Source of the DNA: Clitoria ternatea
Lineage: Eukaryota > Streptophyta > Magnoliopsida > Fabales > Fabaceae
DNA length: 64,000 nucleotides
Assembly (NCBI GenBank): GCA_037962975.1
Contig: CM075675.1
Span: 45,678,501-45,742,500, forward strand
Reading direction: 5' to 3'
This document shows, piece after piece, positions 55,245-64,000 of the stretch. The notes beneath the pieces are model-generated. The model did no database searches and was not told the DNA's origin. It saw only the letters and a program-made list of their open reading frames with translations. Position 1 is the stretch's first letter, and each line of letters begins with the position of its first letter. The position numbers and the translations under genes are program-made.

Positions 55245-56072
55245 TGATGTAGGATGGCCTACATAGAGAGAGGAGGATCTAGTTTTCTTCTTCAATACTC
55301 TTCTTAATTCCTTTGTGTTCTTGAACTTTTGGAAGCTTAAATGGTATGGAAAAGGTTCTAGCCAAATAGGGGTTGTAATAGAAAGGAAAAGGAAAAGACT
55401 ATAAAAGAAGAGATGGAAGGAAAAGAATGAGGTGGTGGTTAGAAAGGTTGTTAGGAAGTTGGTTATGGAGTTTGTTGCACCACTCCTAGGGAGGAGATGA
55501 GCTAGTTCCACCACCTTAGGAGAGGTTCCCAAAGGATAAGGAAGATTAGGAAAGTGTTAAGCACTTTGAGAGAAACTAGAGAGAAAAAATCTCATTTATC
55601 TCACAAAAAACTTGCTAAATGATTCATTAGGTGCAAATTACAAAGGAGTGGGGGTTTATATATCCCCTTGTAATTTTGGCTAGATCATGGGCCTTGGGAG
55701 TTCCCTTTGGCCCAATCCTAGTTCTTAAACAAGTATGGCCTAAATGAAAGGAAATGCATACATCGCCCAACAGTGGCCTGAAAAGAAACAATGGTCATGT
55801 AAGGCTCAAACCTAAGGCCTAATTGGCTTTCTAATAATTTATTAAAATCCTAAGAAGCTATAATTATTTATAAAGAATATTACAAAGCTCCATGTAGGCC
55901 CAATACAAGCCTAAAATAACCTAAGAAGGTCTAATCTCATCTATATAGCAAGTCATAAGGGTGTAGGTCTTCTTTGAGGCTTCTTTTGGCTTGGGCCTAT
56001 GAATTGGTAATAAGAAGAGTGTCAAGGCTTATATGAAAGCTTCCTTACCCTTCTTGCTTCTTGACCTTATCA
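55245..56072 (-). repeat. LTR (5' LTR of a minus-strand element, remainder lost)
   Basis: 828 bp with TGATGTAGG and CCTTATCA as plus-strand ends, so TGATAAGG...CTACATCA on the element strand. The primer site is next to the left end. No matching 3' LTR or pol was found to the left, so the body is deleted or diverged. The ORF at 55170-55532 crosses the primer site and is not a gene. Confidence 0.6.
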
Positions 56073-56119
56073 AGGGTCCAGAGAAAGACTTTATAGCTTG
56101 CTTTACTTTGTCAGTAACC

Positions 56120-56900
56120 TATTATTGGATGATGTCCTTATTAGAAAGGCTTGTTCTTTATATGATTTGGAAGTTGATCTAGGTAAGTTCATATGGGTCG
56201 TTGGTTTCTCACTTGTTTTTTGTTGATGATGTCATCATGTTTACTAAGGTTGTGAATGATCAAATCCAACTAGTTGATCTTATTCTATGAAAATTTTGCA
56301 TCAGTTATGGAATGAAGATGAGTTTGTCCAAGTCTAAGGCTTCTTGCTCGTGTTTAGCAGGATCCTTTTACTAGAGAGGCGTCTATTATTATTATTGATT
56401 GGATCATGAAATATCTTGGTTTCCCTACATTTCAATGTAGATTAAGGGAAATATCAATTTTGATTTTGTGTTGGAAAAGGTTGAACTTAAACTTTCAACT
56501 TGGAAAAGAAGCCTTCCAAATAAGCCTACCAGGTTACATTGGAAAAATTTGTCTTGGGGTCCATTCCTTTGTATATTATGCAGATTAATTGGTTTCCTTA
56601 AGGTGTATATAATATGCTAGATCTAATCACTCTTATTTTGAAATATTTGCTGGTAAAGAGCTTAATTTGGTTAAGTAAGAATTTTTAACCCGGCAAAGAG
56701 CTTGCGGTGGTCTTGGCATGAGATGAATGAGGGCATAACGTTGTATTGTTAGGGGAGCTTATATGGAAGATTATGAATAAACCTAATACTTTTTTATTTG
56801 GGTTATGTTAGAAAAGTATGATAGAACGGTTCTTGTTAGCTAGGGAATCATGCAAAAGGTAGAGTATTTGTTTGGTATGTAGTTAGGGAAATGAAGTTAT
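56120..56900 (+). pseudogene. LINE reverse-transcriptase remnant
   Basis: Plus-strand pieces line up in order with plant L1-type RT. SHLFFVDDVIMFTKVV near 56205-56250 is the F-x-DD catalytic motif in its usual setting (SHLFFADDLLLF). Then come ISYGMKMSLSKSKAS, MKYLGFPTFQCRLR at 56406, DFVLEKVELKLSTWKRSLPN with several frameshifts, and, near 56710-56800, GGLGM followed by LLGELIWKIMNKPNTFLF. Frames change repeatedly and stops are frequent. There is no endonuclease domain, poly(A) tail or target duplication in view. Confidence 0.8.
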
Positions 56901-58450
56901 GATGAAAAAATCTAAAGATTAATATTGATCTGTCACGTCGTTCATGACAATAAAAATTTTGTTTGACCATAGAATCTTTTTTGAGGTTGGTCAAAGGTTT
57001 GACCTATCCCAACTTTTAACCAAACAAGCTATTCATTAAAGTTTCCAAATGTGTTATATTTGTGATCGAAGAAAAATTGATCAATGATCTTTTCTTGCCT
57101 TAAGGTAGCATGATTCTTGGTGTTGTAGCTATATATCCTTCCTATGAGTGAGGATAAAATGTCTATTGTAAGCAAGTATGATTTGCTTTTGGAGAAAATG
57201 AAATTGAAAAACTTGCAATCTAAAAACATTATGCCTATGGGAAGCAGAACAAAGTCAAGTTTAGCACTAGCATTTATAAGATCGATGTAAATAAAATTGG
57301 ACGGATGATTGACCTGGCTAGAGCATGAGTGAATAGATTAATGGTTGAACTATCAAGTCACTGGTTGAATTAGTTGACTCAATATATATGAAAAAATAAA
57401 AAAATATATTTTTATTTTGAGAACAACAACTTTATAATAATAATGATAAATAAATTTGTTTCCTTAAAAAATAACCAATTAGGACATTGAGATATTGGTC
57501 AAAATGGGGTACAAATAAAAAGTAATTTGGAAAATAGGGTGGGAACCAAACCATTTCCTTGCCTTCAATATATATCAAATCGAGTTTATAATTTGCATTT
57601 TCAAAAAATGAAATGCATATTTCACATGATGGGAAGGTGAAATGCTCAAATGTATGATTAATGGCACCAAATGGCGCATTTCATCTAATGCGGATGTGGA
57701 ATTGAACCCGTCAGAGGTTAAACATTGTCAGCTGTTAAACATGCCAACCGTAAATAATGCTCATCTCATCCTTTCTTTGATTGCAACACAAAATGTGCAT
57801 GCAACAATGCACATTTTCTTTATGGCTAATTATCAACAGTTAAAAAATAGAATCGTTGATAATTAGCTTGATTAGCTTGTAAAATTTAGTTTTTAGTTAT
57901 AAATTATTTGAATGTTGTTTTCTAAATAGAAATTTCTAGTTATAATTTGTATCCTATGTGCATAAACTTAGAGAATCAAAATAGAACTTTTAACAAATAT
58001 ATAGTTTTATATTTTTAATTTAATAAGATAATTGTTTTAAATAATATTATATATTTATCTTATAAAATAAGTATTAAATGAAAAAATCAGATATATGCAA
58101 TAAATATCTTTAATTTTTATTTAGTAAGAAAGACAATTATAATTTGAAAGAAACTATACTAGGTTTTATAATTATTTTAATTAATTCGATAATCCAGCTG
58201 AAAAACACACACTATTATGAGAAGAAATGTTAAATTTATTTAAAATAAAATATTTTAAATAATCAATTTAATATTATATAATTATTTCAAGCATAGATAA
58301 ATAATTTATTTTAAAAAATTGAAAAATTTACTTATTAAATTTAAGATAATTTTTTAAAAAGTATTTAGCAAGATAAATTTATATGACATACAAGATAGAA
58401 AAAATCTAATCCATATCAAATTCGTACAGATAAAATCTAATTCAAACAAC
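56901..58450. other. AT-rich degraded stretch
   Basis: The ORFs at 57029-57229 (minus) and 57642-57866 (plus) show no family I recognise. Nothing else supportable. Confidence 0.4.
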
Positions 58451-59457
58451 TCATTAATTGATAATGACTGTAACCATTAATGTAGGTCTCTCTCTACGAT
58501 TAATTAAGAAAGAAAAATTGAAATGTGAAAAATGAGTAAATAAAAAATAGTTTGTGAAAATTAAACTATTAAGTTTAATTGATTTGGAATGTGGGGGAGG
58601 AAATAAAAAATATATGGTTATACAAATTATAATGTGTTGAATAAGTCTGATTACTTTTTCAATGAAAGGATTGCCAGCCGAGGATCCTTCCTGGTTTGGC
58701 GATCGAGAAGCCATTTTAATGAAAGGATTTTGAAAAATGGAGAAACGAAGATATAGTTTGATAAAACGGAAGAAGAAATTTGATAAGTGAATTCAGATTG
58801 TTAAAACCCTTCTTATAAAATGGTGAAACAGTGGAATATTGAGAGTTTTTGAAATAAACAGACATCATTAAAACATTTAATTGGTGAGAGATATGTTGTT
58901 TTGAAAGATTGCAATTTTTAAAATTCAGACGTCGTTTCTTAATGATAAAGAGCGGTTATCAAGAAATTTCAATAAATGTTAAGGTAATCAAATGATAAAT
59001 AAATTTAAGGAGTTATCAAAGAGTCACATATAGTTACCCAATCATTAAGTGGAGATTCTGTGGTTTGGACATGCTTTCTTGTTTGTTGAAGTTGAGAATA
59101 CTGTAACTGTTTGAACTTATCTTCAGCCTTTATGCTTGAGTTAGATCCTGAGAGCTTGATTCTGCACTTCCTTTCTTGTGATGTTCTTTTCTTGAGCTCC
59201 TGGTCTTCTACGAACTTCTGAAGTCTTCAGACTTTTGAGCAACTTCTTCTTCTTCATTTTTCTTTCTGATCCTTCATCAGAGTGAGTTTCTTCATGGATC
59301 ATTCTTCCTCTATACTCGTTAGAGTTTTCAACCCCAAGAGGCCATGCTCTGATATCAATTATTGGTTCAGAGAACAAACTTAGAAGGGGGTTAAATAAGT
59401 CTGTTCACTTTTTCAAACCAAAAATTGATATTTAAATATTTAGAACGTTATGCAGCA
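58451..59457 (-). mobile_element. Copia-type element fragment cut by the 59458 LTR
   Basis: Right to left on the minus strand: an LTR end containing AACCCCCCTTCTAAG and TTCTCTGAACCA, a primer site TGATATCAGAGC (59345-59356), and open leader text rich in Glu/Lys (59141-59377). Further left, at 58714, is an open start MASRSPNQEGSSAGNPFIEK. No RT or integrase is present. The LTR is interrupted at 59458 by the second Tekay-type element. The coding calls are weak; the primer site and C-rich LTR end are the real evidence. Confidence 0.5.
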
Positions 59458-60609
59458 TGTAACGCCCCGAAACGTTAATTAAAATTTTCGAGTAATTTTT
59501 TTGCTTTTTCGAAAGATCATTTTAAAATTTATAAATTTAATTCAGAGTTTATGTAACAATTAATAACAACGGAAAAAATTATCATACATACTAGTCGTGA
59601 ATAATTAAATTCAAGAAAATATTTAAGTAACGGAAACGATTGAGAAGATAATGGTACATGACATGTTATACTTATTACAACCCATAAAATCAAAATTCGA
59701 GTAATAATTCGAATAAGCATCAATCATGGCATCATTCTGCATTCTGCGTGTCATTCACTGTAAAAATTAATGTAAGAGTGAGACAGAATATAGAATAAAT
59801 ATAAAATAGATAAAATTGCACAGACACAATCAACAACTTATAATGGTATGATGAATATGCCAAACAAGTCCATTTAATAGATCTTTAATTAGTCAAATGA
59901 TGTCATGCTGGATCCATTTGATTTTGGTGGGAATACTACAGTAAAAGTCTCATAGAGACACAAATAGGGCTTTAGCATATACCATGAATCCCTATACTTC
60001 ATGGCGCTTAAGTACCGAAGTACACAATATCATAAGTAAAACTTTTGCATAAACCATGAATCCCTACACTCCATGGCACACAACAAAATAGGGCTTAACT
60101 CATCATAGAGTAACCCCCCACCAGGGTAGGCAATCATGGAACCCCTAAATTCCATGGTGCGTCCGAATACTTATGATGCATGAATGCCTTTAATTCTTTT
60201 AACATACCATGATATCCATATTCCCAAAACCTCTTGGAATACAAGTCCCCAAAGGACACAACACTCGTAATAATTCATAAAATCATGGATTTACTGTTTT
60301 GAGTCACATGTATCAATATTACAAGGCATTCATGTACATACAAAGTGGTTTCGTTATCCATAATTATTCATCACCACATCAAACAAACTGCATAATGCTC
60401 AACAACATTTCTAATAACTCATAATCACTCAAAAATTCAATAATAAATCTTTATCCATAGAGAAAATATCATTTTCTTTCATAATAGCCTTAATCAATGA
60501 ATTTCAGCATTCCCAACAGCAACATACATTAGCAAAACAGTCATAACATGAGCAATTCAACTCCTTTTTAGATGATTCCACTTTATATAGCTTAACAATA
60601 CAATTATAT

Positions 60610-61549
60610 ACAACTTTCATGAAGAACACAACTTCAGATTCCAATTAGAAATACCACTTATTCACAAATTACCATACTGCCTCAAGATAAGTTTTCCAAA
60701 ATGTATATAGATTAGTATTTAGAACGTATCTGGAGTTACAAACGTGATTTTGACATAAAACCAATTCTAAATTATTCTTAACACACATATATACAATTTC
60801 CATGAAGACACCAACCCCTAATTCTCACCACAAACTTCCCAGTTTTAAAAACAAGATTCGGATTTCAAAATTTCAGAATTTCAGAATTTCAGCTTGCACA
60901 TACTTCAGTAATTTGAGCATAACTTGAGCTAAAAAAATTATTTTAATGTGAAACCACTCTATAAGGATCCAAAACCTAATTATCTACAACTTTCATGAAG
61001 ACATCCAAGGCTGATTATGCATGTATAATTCCCAGAATATCAAAATATACATAAAACATGGAATAAGTCTTTCACTCGGAGATGCAGTAGTATTTTGGCT
61101 ATAACTTTTGCTACACATACTAAAATCAGTCGGTTCAGGTCTCTAAATTCACATAACAAAAATATTTACAACTTTCATTAAGACACTGATCACTAATTCT
61201 TACCAAAAAATGCCCAGTTTTAAAAATAAGATACGGATTTCAAGTTCACAGATTTACAATTTGTACATACTTAAGTATTATGAGCATAACTTGAGCTACA
61301 AAAATTATTTTAATGTGAAACCACTTTCTAAAGATCCACAACTTAAATATCTACAACTTTCATGAAGACATCCAAGGCTGATTATGTATGTATAATTCCC
61401 AGCTCATCAAAATATGCACAAAACATGGAACAAATCTTTCACTCGAACATGCAGTAGTAATTTGGCTATAACTTTTGCTATAGACACTCAAATTAATTGA
61501 ATCAGGTCTCATAATTTAGATAACAAAAAGATCTACAACTTTCATGAAG
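60610..61549. repeat. Six repeats of about 185 bp with an ACAACTTTCATGAAG core
   Basis: Cores are at 60610-60624, 60793-60807 (ACAATTTCCATGAAG), 60986-61000, 61168-61182, 61353-61367 and 61535-61549, at intervals of 183, 193, 182, 185 and 182. Alternate units are most alike: GACATCCAAGGCTGATTATG follows the third and fifth cores, indicating a later duplication of a two-unit block of about 370 bp. Confidence 0.85.
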
Positions 61550-61984
61550 AAGTCAAAGACAAATTCATACGTTTTCAGTTTCAAAATTAAGCCACAAGAT
61601 ACAAAATTAAAACTAGAATCCTAGAACAGCATACAACTCTACCCATTTCATAGTTATTCACAACCCTCTCCCCTCTTACTTGGTTTGAAGACTTTTAGCT
61701 GACTGGAAAAGAGGTCCCCTGGCTGTCCTGTTTCAGATCGAAGGTGTGTTGATGGAGAAGAGTAATTGGGAGTTTCAGAATCAGTGGTGTGTTTAATAAT
61801 GCAAGGTGGGAGACAACTTTCCATAAGTGGGTTTCTAGTGGGCTTTTAGTGGGAATTAAGAGTGGTTTAGGTTGAAAGCAAGCTCCACTTCTGTAGCCCA
61901 CCCACTGGAGTGCGCATAATGGAAGATGATTTATTAAAATAAGCATGAAGGGACAAAACAGAAGTCAACACGTCAATCTGGTAG

Positions 61985-63090
61985 TGAATTCCGAGTGAAA
62001 TTTCACTCGGTCAGCCTCTTGGCCGACTGGAATTCCACTCGGTCCATGTATATACCGACTGGTAGTGGTCGGTAATATAAAGAGAGGGAAATCCGAGTCC
62101 CTCTCGCTCAAGCGGATACCGACTCGCTTGAGCGAGTTCCACACAATGCACTGGCAGAGGGGTTTCGCTCAAGCGCATACCGACTCGCTTGAGCCAAAAT
62201 CGATCTTTCATTCACTCGGTTTTCACTTAAACAGCTCAATCCACTCGGTAGAACATCCTGAAACCGAGTCTTCACTTATTACTCACTCGGAATTGATTCC
62301 TCATTAAACAGTCGGTCTGATTTCTCTTCCTTGGAGGTGACTCAGTCGGTATATTCTCCTAAAACCGAGTCATCTCAATTAGTCTTTCACTCGGGTATAT
62401 CATTCCAATTCCGAGTCATCTCTTGCTAGCCTTCCGCTCGGCAATTACACTAAAACCGACCCATCACTCTATTGATTTTCCACTCGGAGTTTCATCCCAG
62501 AGACTGACACATCTGAGTAATAATAAACTGTGTGTCCCCAGTCGGAATTTTGCCACTCAGAAATGCATTTTCCTATGTAATTCGCTCAAAATGAAGGAAC
62601 TTAGTGATTCTTTCATTCGGAAATGCAATGTCTGATCAAGATCGACTCGGAAACGAGCCTCTGGAAGACACTTGACTCGGAAATGAGTCTTTCTGTGGTG
62701 TTTGACTCAGAAACGAGTCATTCAGGAGTAATTGACTCGGAAATGAGTCATTTGATGGCATTTGACTCGGAAACGAGTCTTTCTAAGTAATTTAACTCGG
62801 CAGTGAGTCACCCCAAGGTGAGTCACTCGGATTCTCTCACCCAGAAGTGGTTCTATCAGTTCCACTTCACACATAAGTGTCTCAGGTGCAGGAATTTCAC
62901 TCGGAATAAACTCACTCGGTCATATTCCACTCGGAAAACATAACCTTCACTCGGAATTTTACATTTTCACTCGGAATTTCTCTTAGTCACTCGGAATTTT
63001 CCTTCTTCACTCAGAATTTTCATTCTACACTCGGACAGAGCCCCTTTTTCACTCGGAAATTCGTTTCTAAGGCATATTTTACTCGGAAAA
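61985..63090. repeat. ACTCGG / CCGAGT motif field
   Basis: Dozens of ACTCGG or CCGAGT words occur with variable spacing, many as TTCACTCGGAATTTT. From about 62240 to 62460 they form inverted pairs (ACTCGGT ... ACCGAGT) about 12-15 bp apart. Near 62104-62190 two copies of CGCTCAAGCG ... CGCTTGAGC make further inverted repeats. Confidence 0.85.
62644..62809. repeat. Six hairpin repeats at an exact 30-bp period
   Basis: Units start at 62644, 62674, 62704, 62734, 62764 and 62794. The consensus hairpin is GACTCG-GAAA-CGAGTC (perfect at 62764) followed by about 14 bp of variable spacer. Other copies differ mostly by CG to TG or CA changes. Confidence 0.93.
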
Positions 63091-63260
63091 TGGATCTTAT
63101 CAATACAGGTCTATGTAATTTCTATAATTATACCCAAAAATGGAATTTTTTGGAGTATTATAAACCATCCATAAAGTGTTTTATTCATTGATTAACACTT
63201 ACAGACCTTCCATGCTTCATAAATTACCTAATTGAACTATTATTAAAGCAGGATGTTACA

Positions 63261-63278
63261 TTTCTCCCACCCTAATAA
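63261..63278 (-). promoter_or_regulatory. Polypurine tract of the second chromovirus
   Basis: The minus strand reads TTAGGGTGGGAGAAA directly before the LTR's TG. Position and composition match the tract of the first element. Confidence 0.8.
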
Positions 63279-63314
63279 AAATTTCATCCTCAAAATTTAA
63301 TCATTACGCACTCC

Positions 63315-64000
63315 TCAGTGAAACAATTCTGGATACTGTGTCCTCATAGCATCTTCACGCTCCCAAGTCAGAGTTACTTTGTTTCCTTGTTTCCATGCAA
63401 CTTTTACCAGTGGTACATTCTTGTTCCTCAAGCGTTTATTCGATCGTTCTAGGATCTGTGTAGGTTCTGTGGGAATGGTCAGATTTTCTCTAACTTCAAT
63501 ATCATCAGCAGCAATCACGTGGTTGGGATCTTGTACGTACTTCCTCAGCTGTGATACATGAAATACATTGTGCAGAGTTGCCAGGTGAGGAGGAAGTGCA
63601 ATCTGATATGCCACTGTACCAACCCTCTTTAGGATCTCATATGGTCCAATGAACCTTGGACTCAACTTCTTACTCTTCAATGCTCGACCAATCCCCTTGT
63701 GAGGTGAAACCTTCAAAAATACATGCTCACCAACTTAGAATTCAAGTGGTTTCCTCCTCTTATCGTAATAGTGCTTCTGTCTATCTTGAGATGCCTTCAT
63801 CTTTTCTCTGATCATTTCTATCTGTTCAGTAGTCTGCTGCACAATTTCAGGTCCTAACGCCAAACTTTCACCAGTTTCTAACCAACAAAGAGGTGTTCGA
63901 CACTTCCTACCATATAATGCTTCGAATGGAGCCATACCAATACTGCTATGGTAGCTATTGTTATACGTGAATTCAATCAATGGAAGAAACTGCTCCCAAC
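63315..64000 (-). pseudogene. Integrase C-terminus and chromodomain of the second chromovirus (partial)
   Basis: The open segments 63735-63980 and 63315-63716 are in one frame separated by a TAA at 63735-63737. The first encodes IEFTYNNSYHSSIGMAPFEA, LYGRKCRTPLCW and MKASQDRQKHYYDKRRKPLE. The second encodes LKSKKLSPRFIGPYEILKRV, LHNVFHVSQLRKYV and a chromodomain end, VPLVKVAWKQGNKVTLTWER, with its stop at 63315. The family usually has Q where the stop lies, i.e. a CAA to TAA change. The window ends inside the integrase core. Confidence 0.85.

Larger units (their letters stand above)
59458..63260 (-). repeat. 3' LTR of the second chromovirus
   Basis: 3803 bp, plus-strand ends TGTAACGCCCC and GGATGTTACA. 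The left third is AT-rich non-coding text. From about 60610 to 61550 there are six ACAACTTTCATGAAG cores about 185 bp apart. From about 61985 to 63090 there is a dense field of ACTCGG/CCGAGT motifs. No genes: plus- and minus-strand ORFs around 61.7-62.6 kb are translations of these repeats. Confidence 0.88.
59458..64000 (-). mobile_element. Second Tekay-type chromovirus, 3' part only
   Basis: It holds the 3' LTR, a polypurine tract and the C-terminal integrase/chromodomain, all in minus orientation. The element continues past the window's right edge. Its left flank is Copia LTR text (TTATGCAGCA), so it inserted there. Protein similarity to the first element is evident (LKAKKLSPRYVGPYQIL against LKSKKLSPRFIGPYEIL), but the LTRs have different repeats, so it is a different family of the same clade. 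Confidence 0.85.

Noticed and set aside
55170..55532. 120-residue minus-strand ORF rich in Phe/Ser/Leu
   Set aside because: Overlaps an LTR end and its primer-binding site; composition is low-complexity.
57029..57866. Two ORFs of 66 and 74 residues
   Set aside because: No domain, no gene context and no splice or promoter signals; likely chance.
61695..62635. Overlapping ORFs of 66-83 residues on both strands
   Set aside because: They lie inside the 59458 LTR and are built from ACTCGG repeats.
62644..62809. CRISPR-like array (regular 30-bp hairpin repeats with variable spacers)
   Set aside because: Plant nuclear LTR, only 14-bp spacers, no cas genes, repeats only 16 nt. Better described as LTR tandem hairpins.

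Overview
The window is nuclear DNA of a dicot plant, most likely a legume of the soybean/bean/cowpea group. The evidence is: GT-AG introns in the genes; an AT-rich background with (TA)n, (AAT)n and (GA)n runs; large Tekay/Del-type chromoviruses whose LTRs begin TGTAACA; Copia-type LTRs dense in the palindrome TAATCGATTA, which I associate with legume genomes; and a Cassandra TRIM carrying 5S rRNA sequence. The species cannot be fixed from the sequence alone. Most of the window is transposable element, often nested.

Region 1 (1-22693), retrotransposon stack. A complete Tekay-type Ty3/gypsy element (439-13399, minus strand, 3.45-kb LTRs, 5-bp target duplication CGAGT) sits in an older LTR whose other end is at 16173. 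The element's own pol is split by a 1421-bp Copia-like solo LTR (5254-6674, target duplication CATCT). Removing the insert restores one 4431-nt gag-pol frame, interrupted by six nonsense codons. A decayed plant-mobile-domain (PMD) gene follows at 16961-17623, then another solo LTR at 18934-22693.

Region 2 (22694-32702). A Copia protease scrap at 24.4-24.7 kb is followed by a compact two-exon gene for a 54-residue secreted peptide (25219-25507, plus strand), the only compact host-type gene here that looks intact. Then come a decayed CACTA element with an Ulp1-protease remnant, a decayed Ty3/gypsy element, and a Copia gag/LTR fragment.

Region 3 (32711-49651, minus strand). This is a five-exon NRT1/PTR (NPF) transporter gene stretched to about 17 kb. 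Its introns hold an apparently intact 4.28-kb autonomous hAT element (43343-47622), a 551-bp deletion derivative of the same family (37025-37575), two other hAT-like non-autonomous elements and a Cassandra TRIM. As given, the gene has two 1-nt frameshifts and one nonsense codon, so it reads as a pseudogene unless the two C-run insertions are assembly errors.

Region 4 (49652-64000). A small hAT-type MITE, LTR fragments with tandem repeats, a Copia 5' LTR with primer site, a LINE reverse-transcriptase pseudogene, and a Copia fragment interrupted by a second Tekay-type element. The 3' LTR of that second element (59458-63260) is full of ACTCGG motifs and contains six hairpin repeats at an exact 30-bp period. 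Its integrase and chromodomain run off the window end.

The most striking shared pattern is that four LTR families here each carry their own cluster of a short palindrome. Two or three Tekay-type LTRs also share a loose spacing of about 180 bp around a CTTCATGAAAGTTGTAGA-like core.
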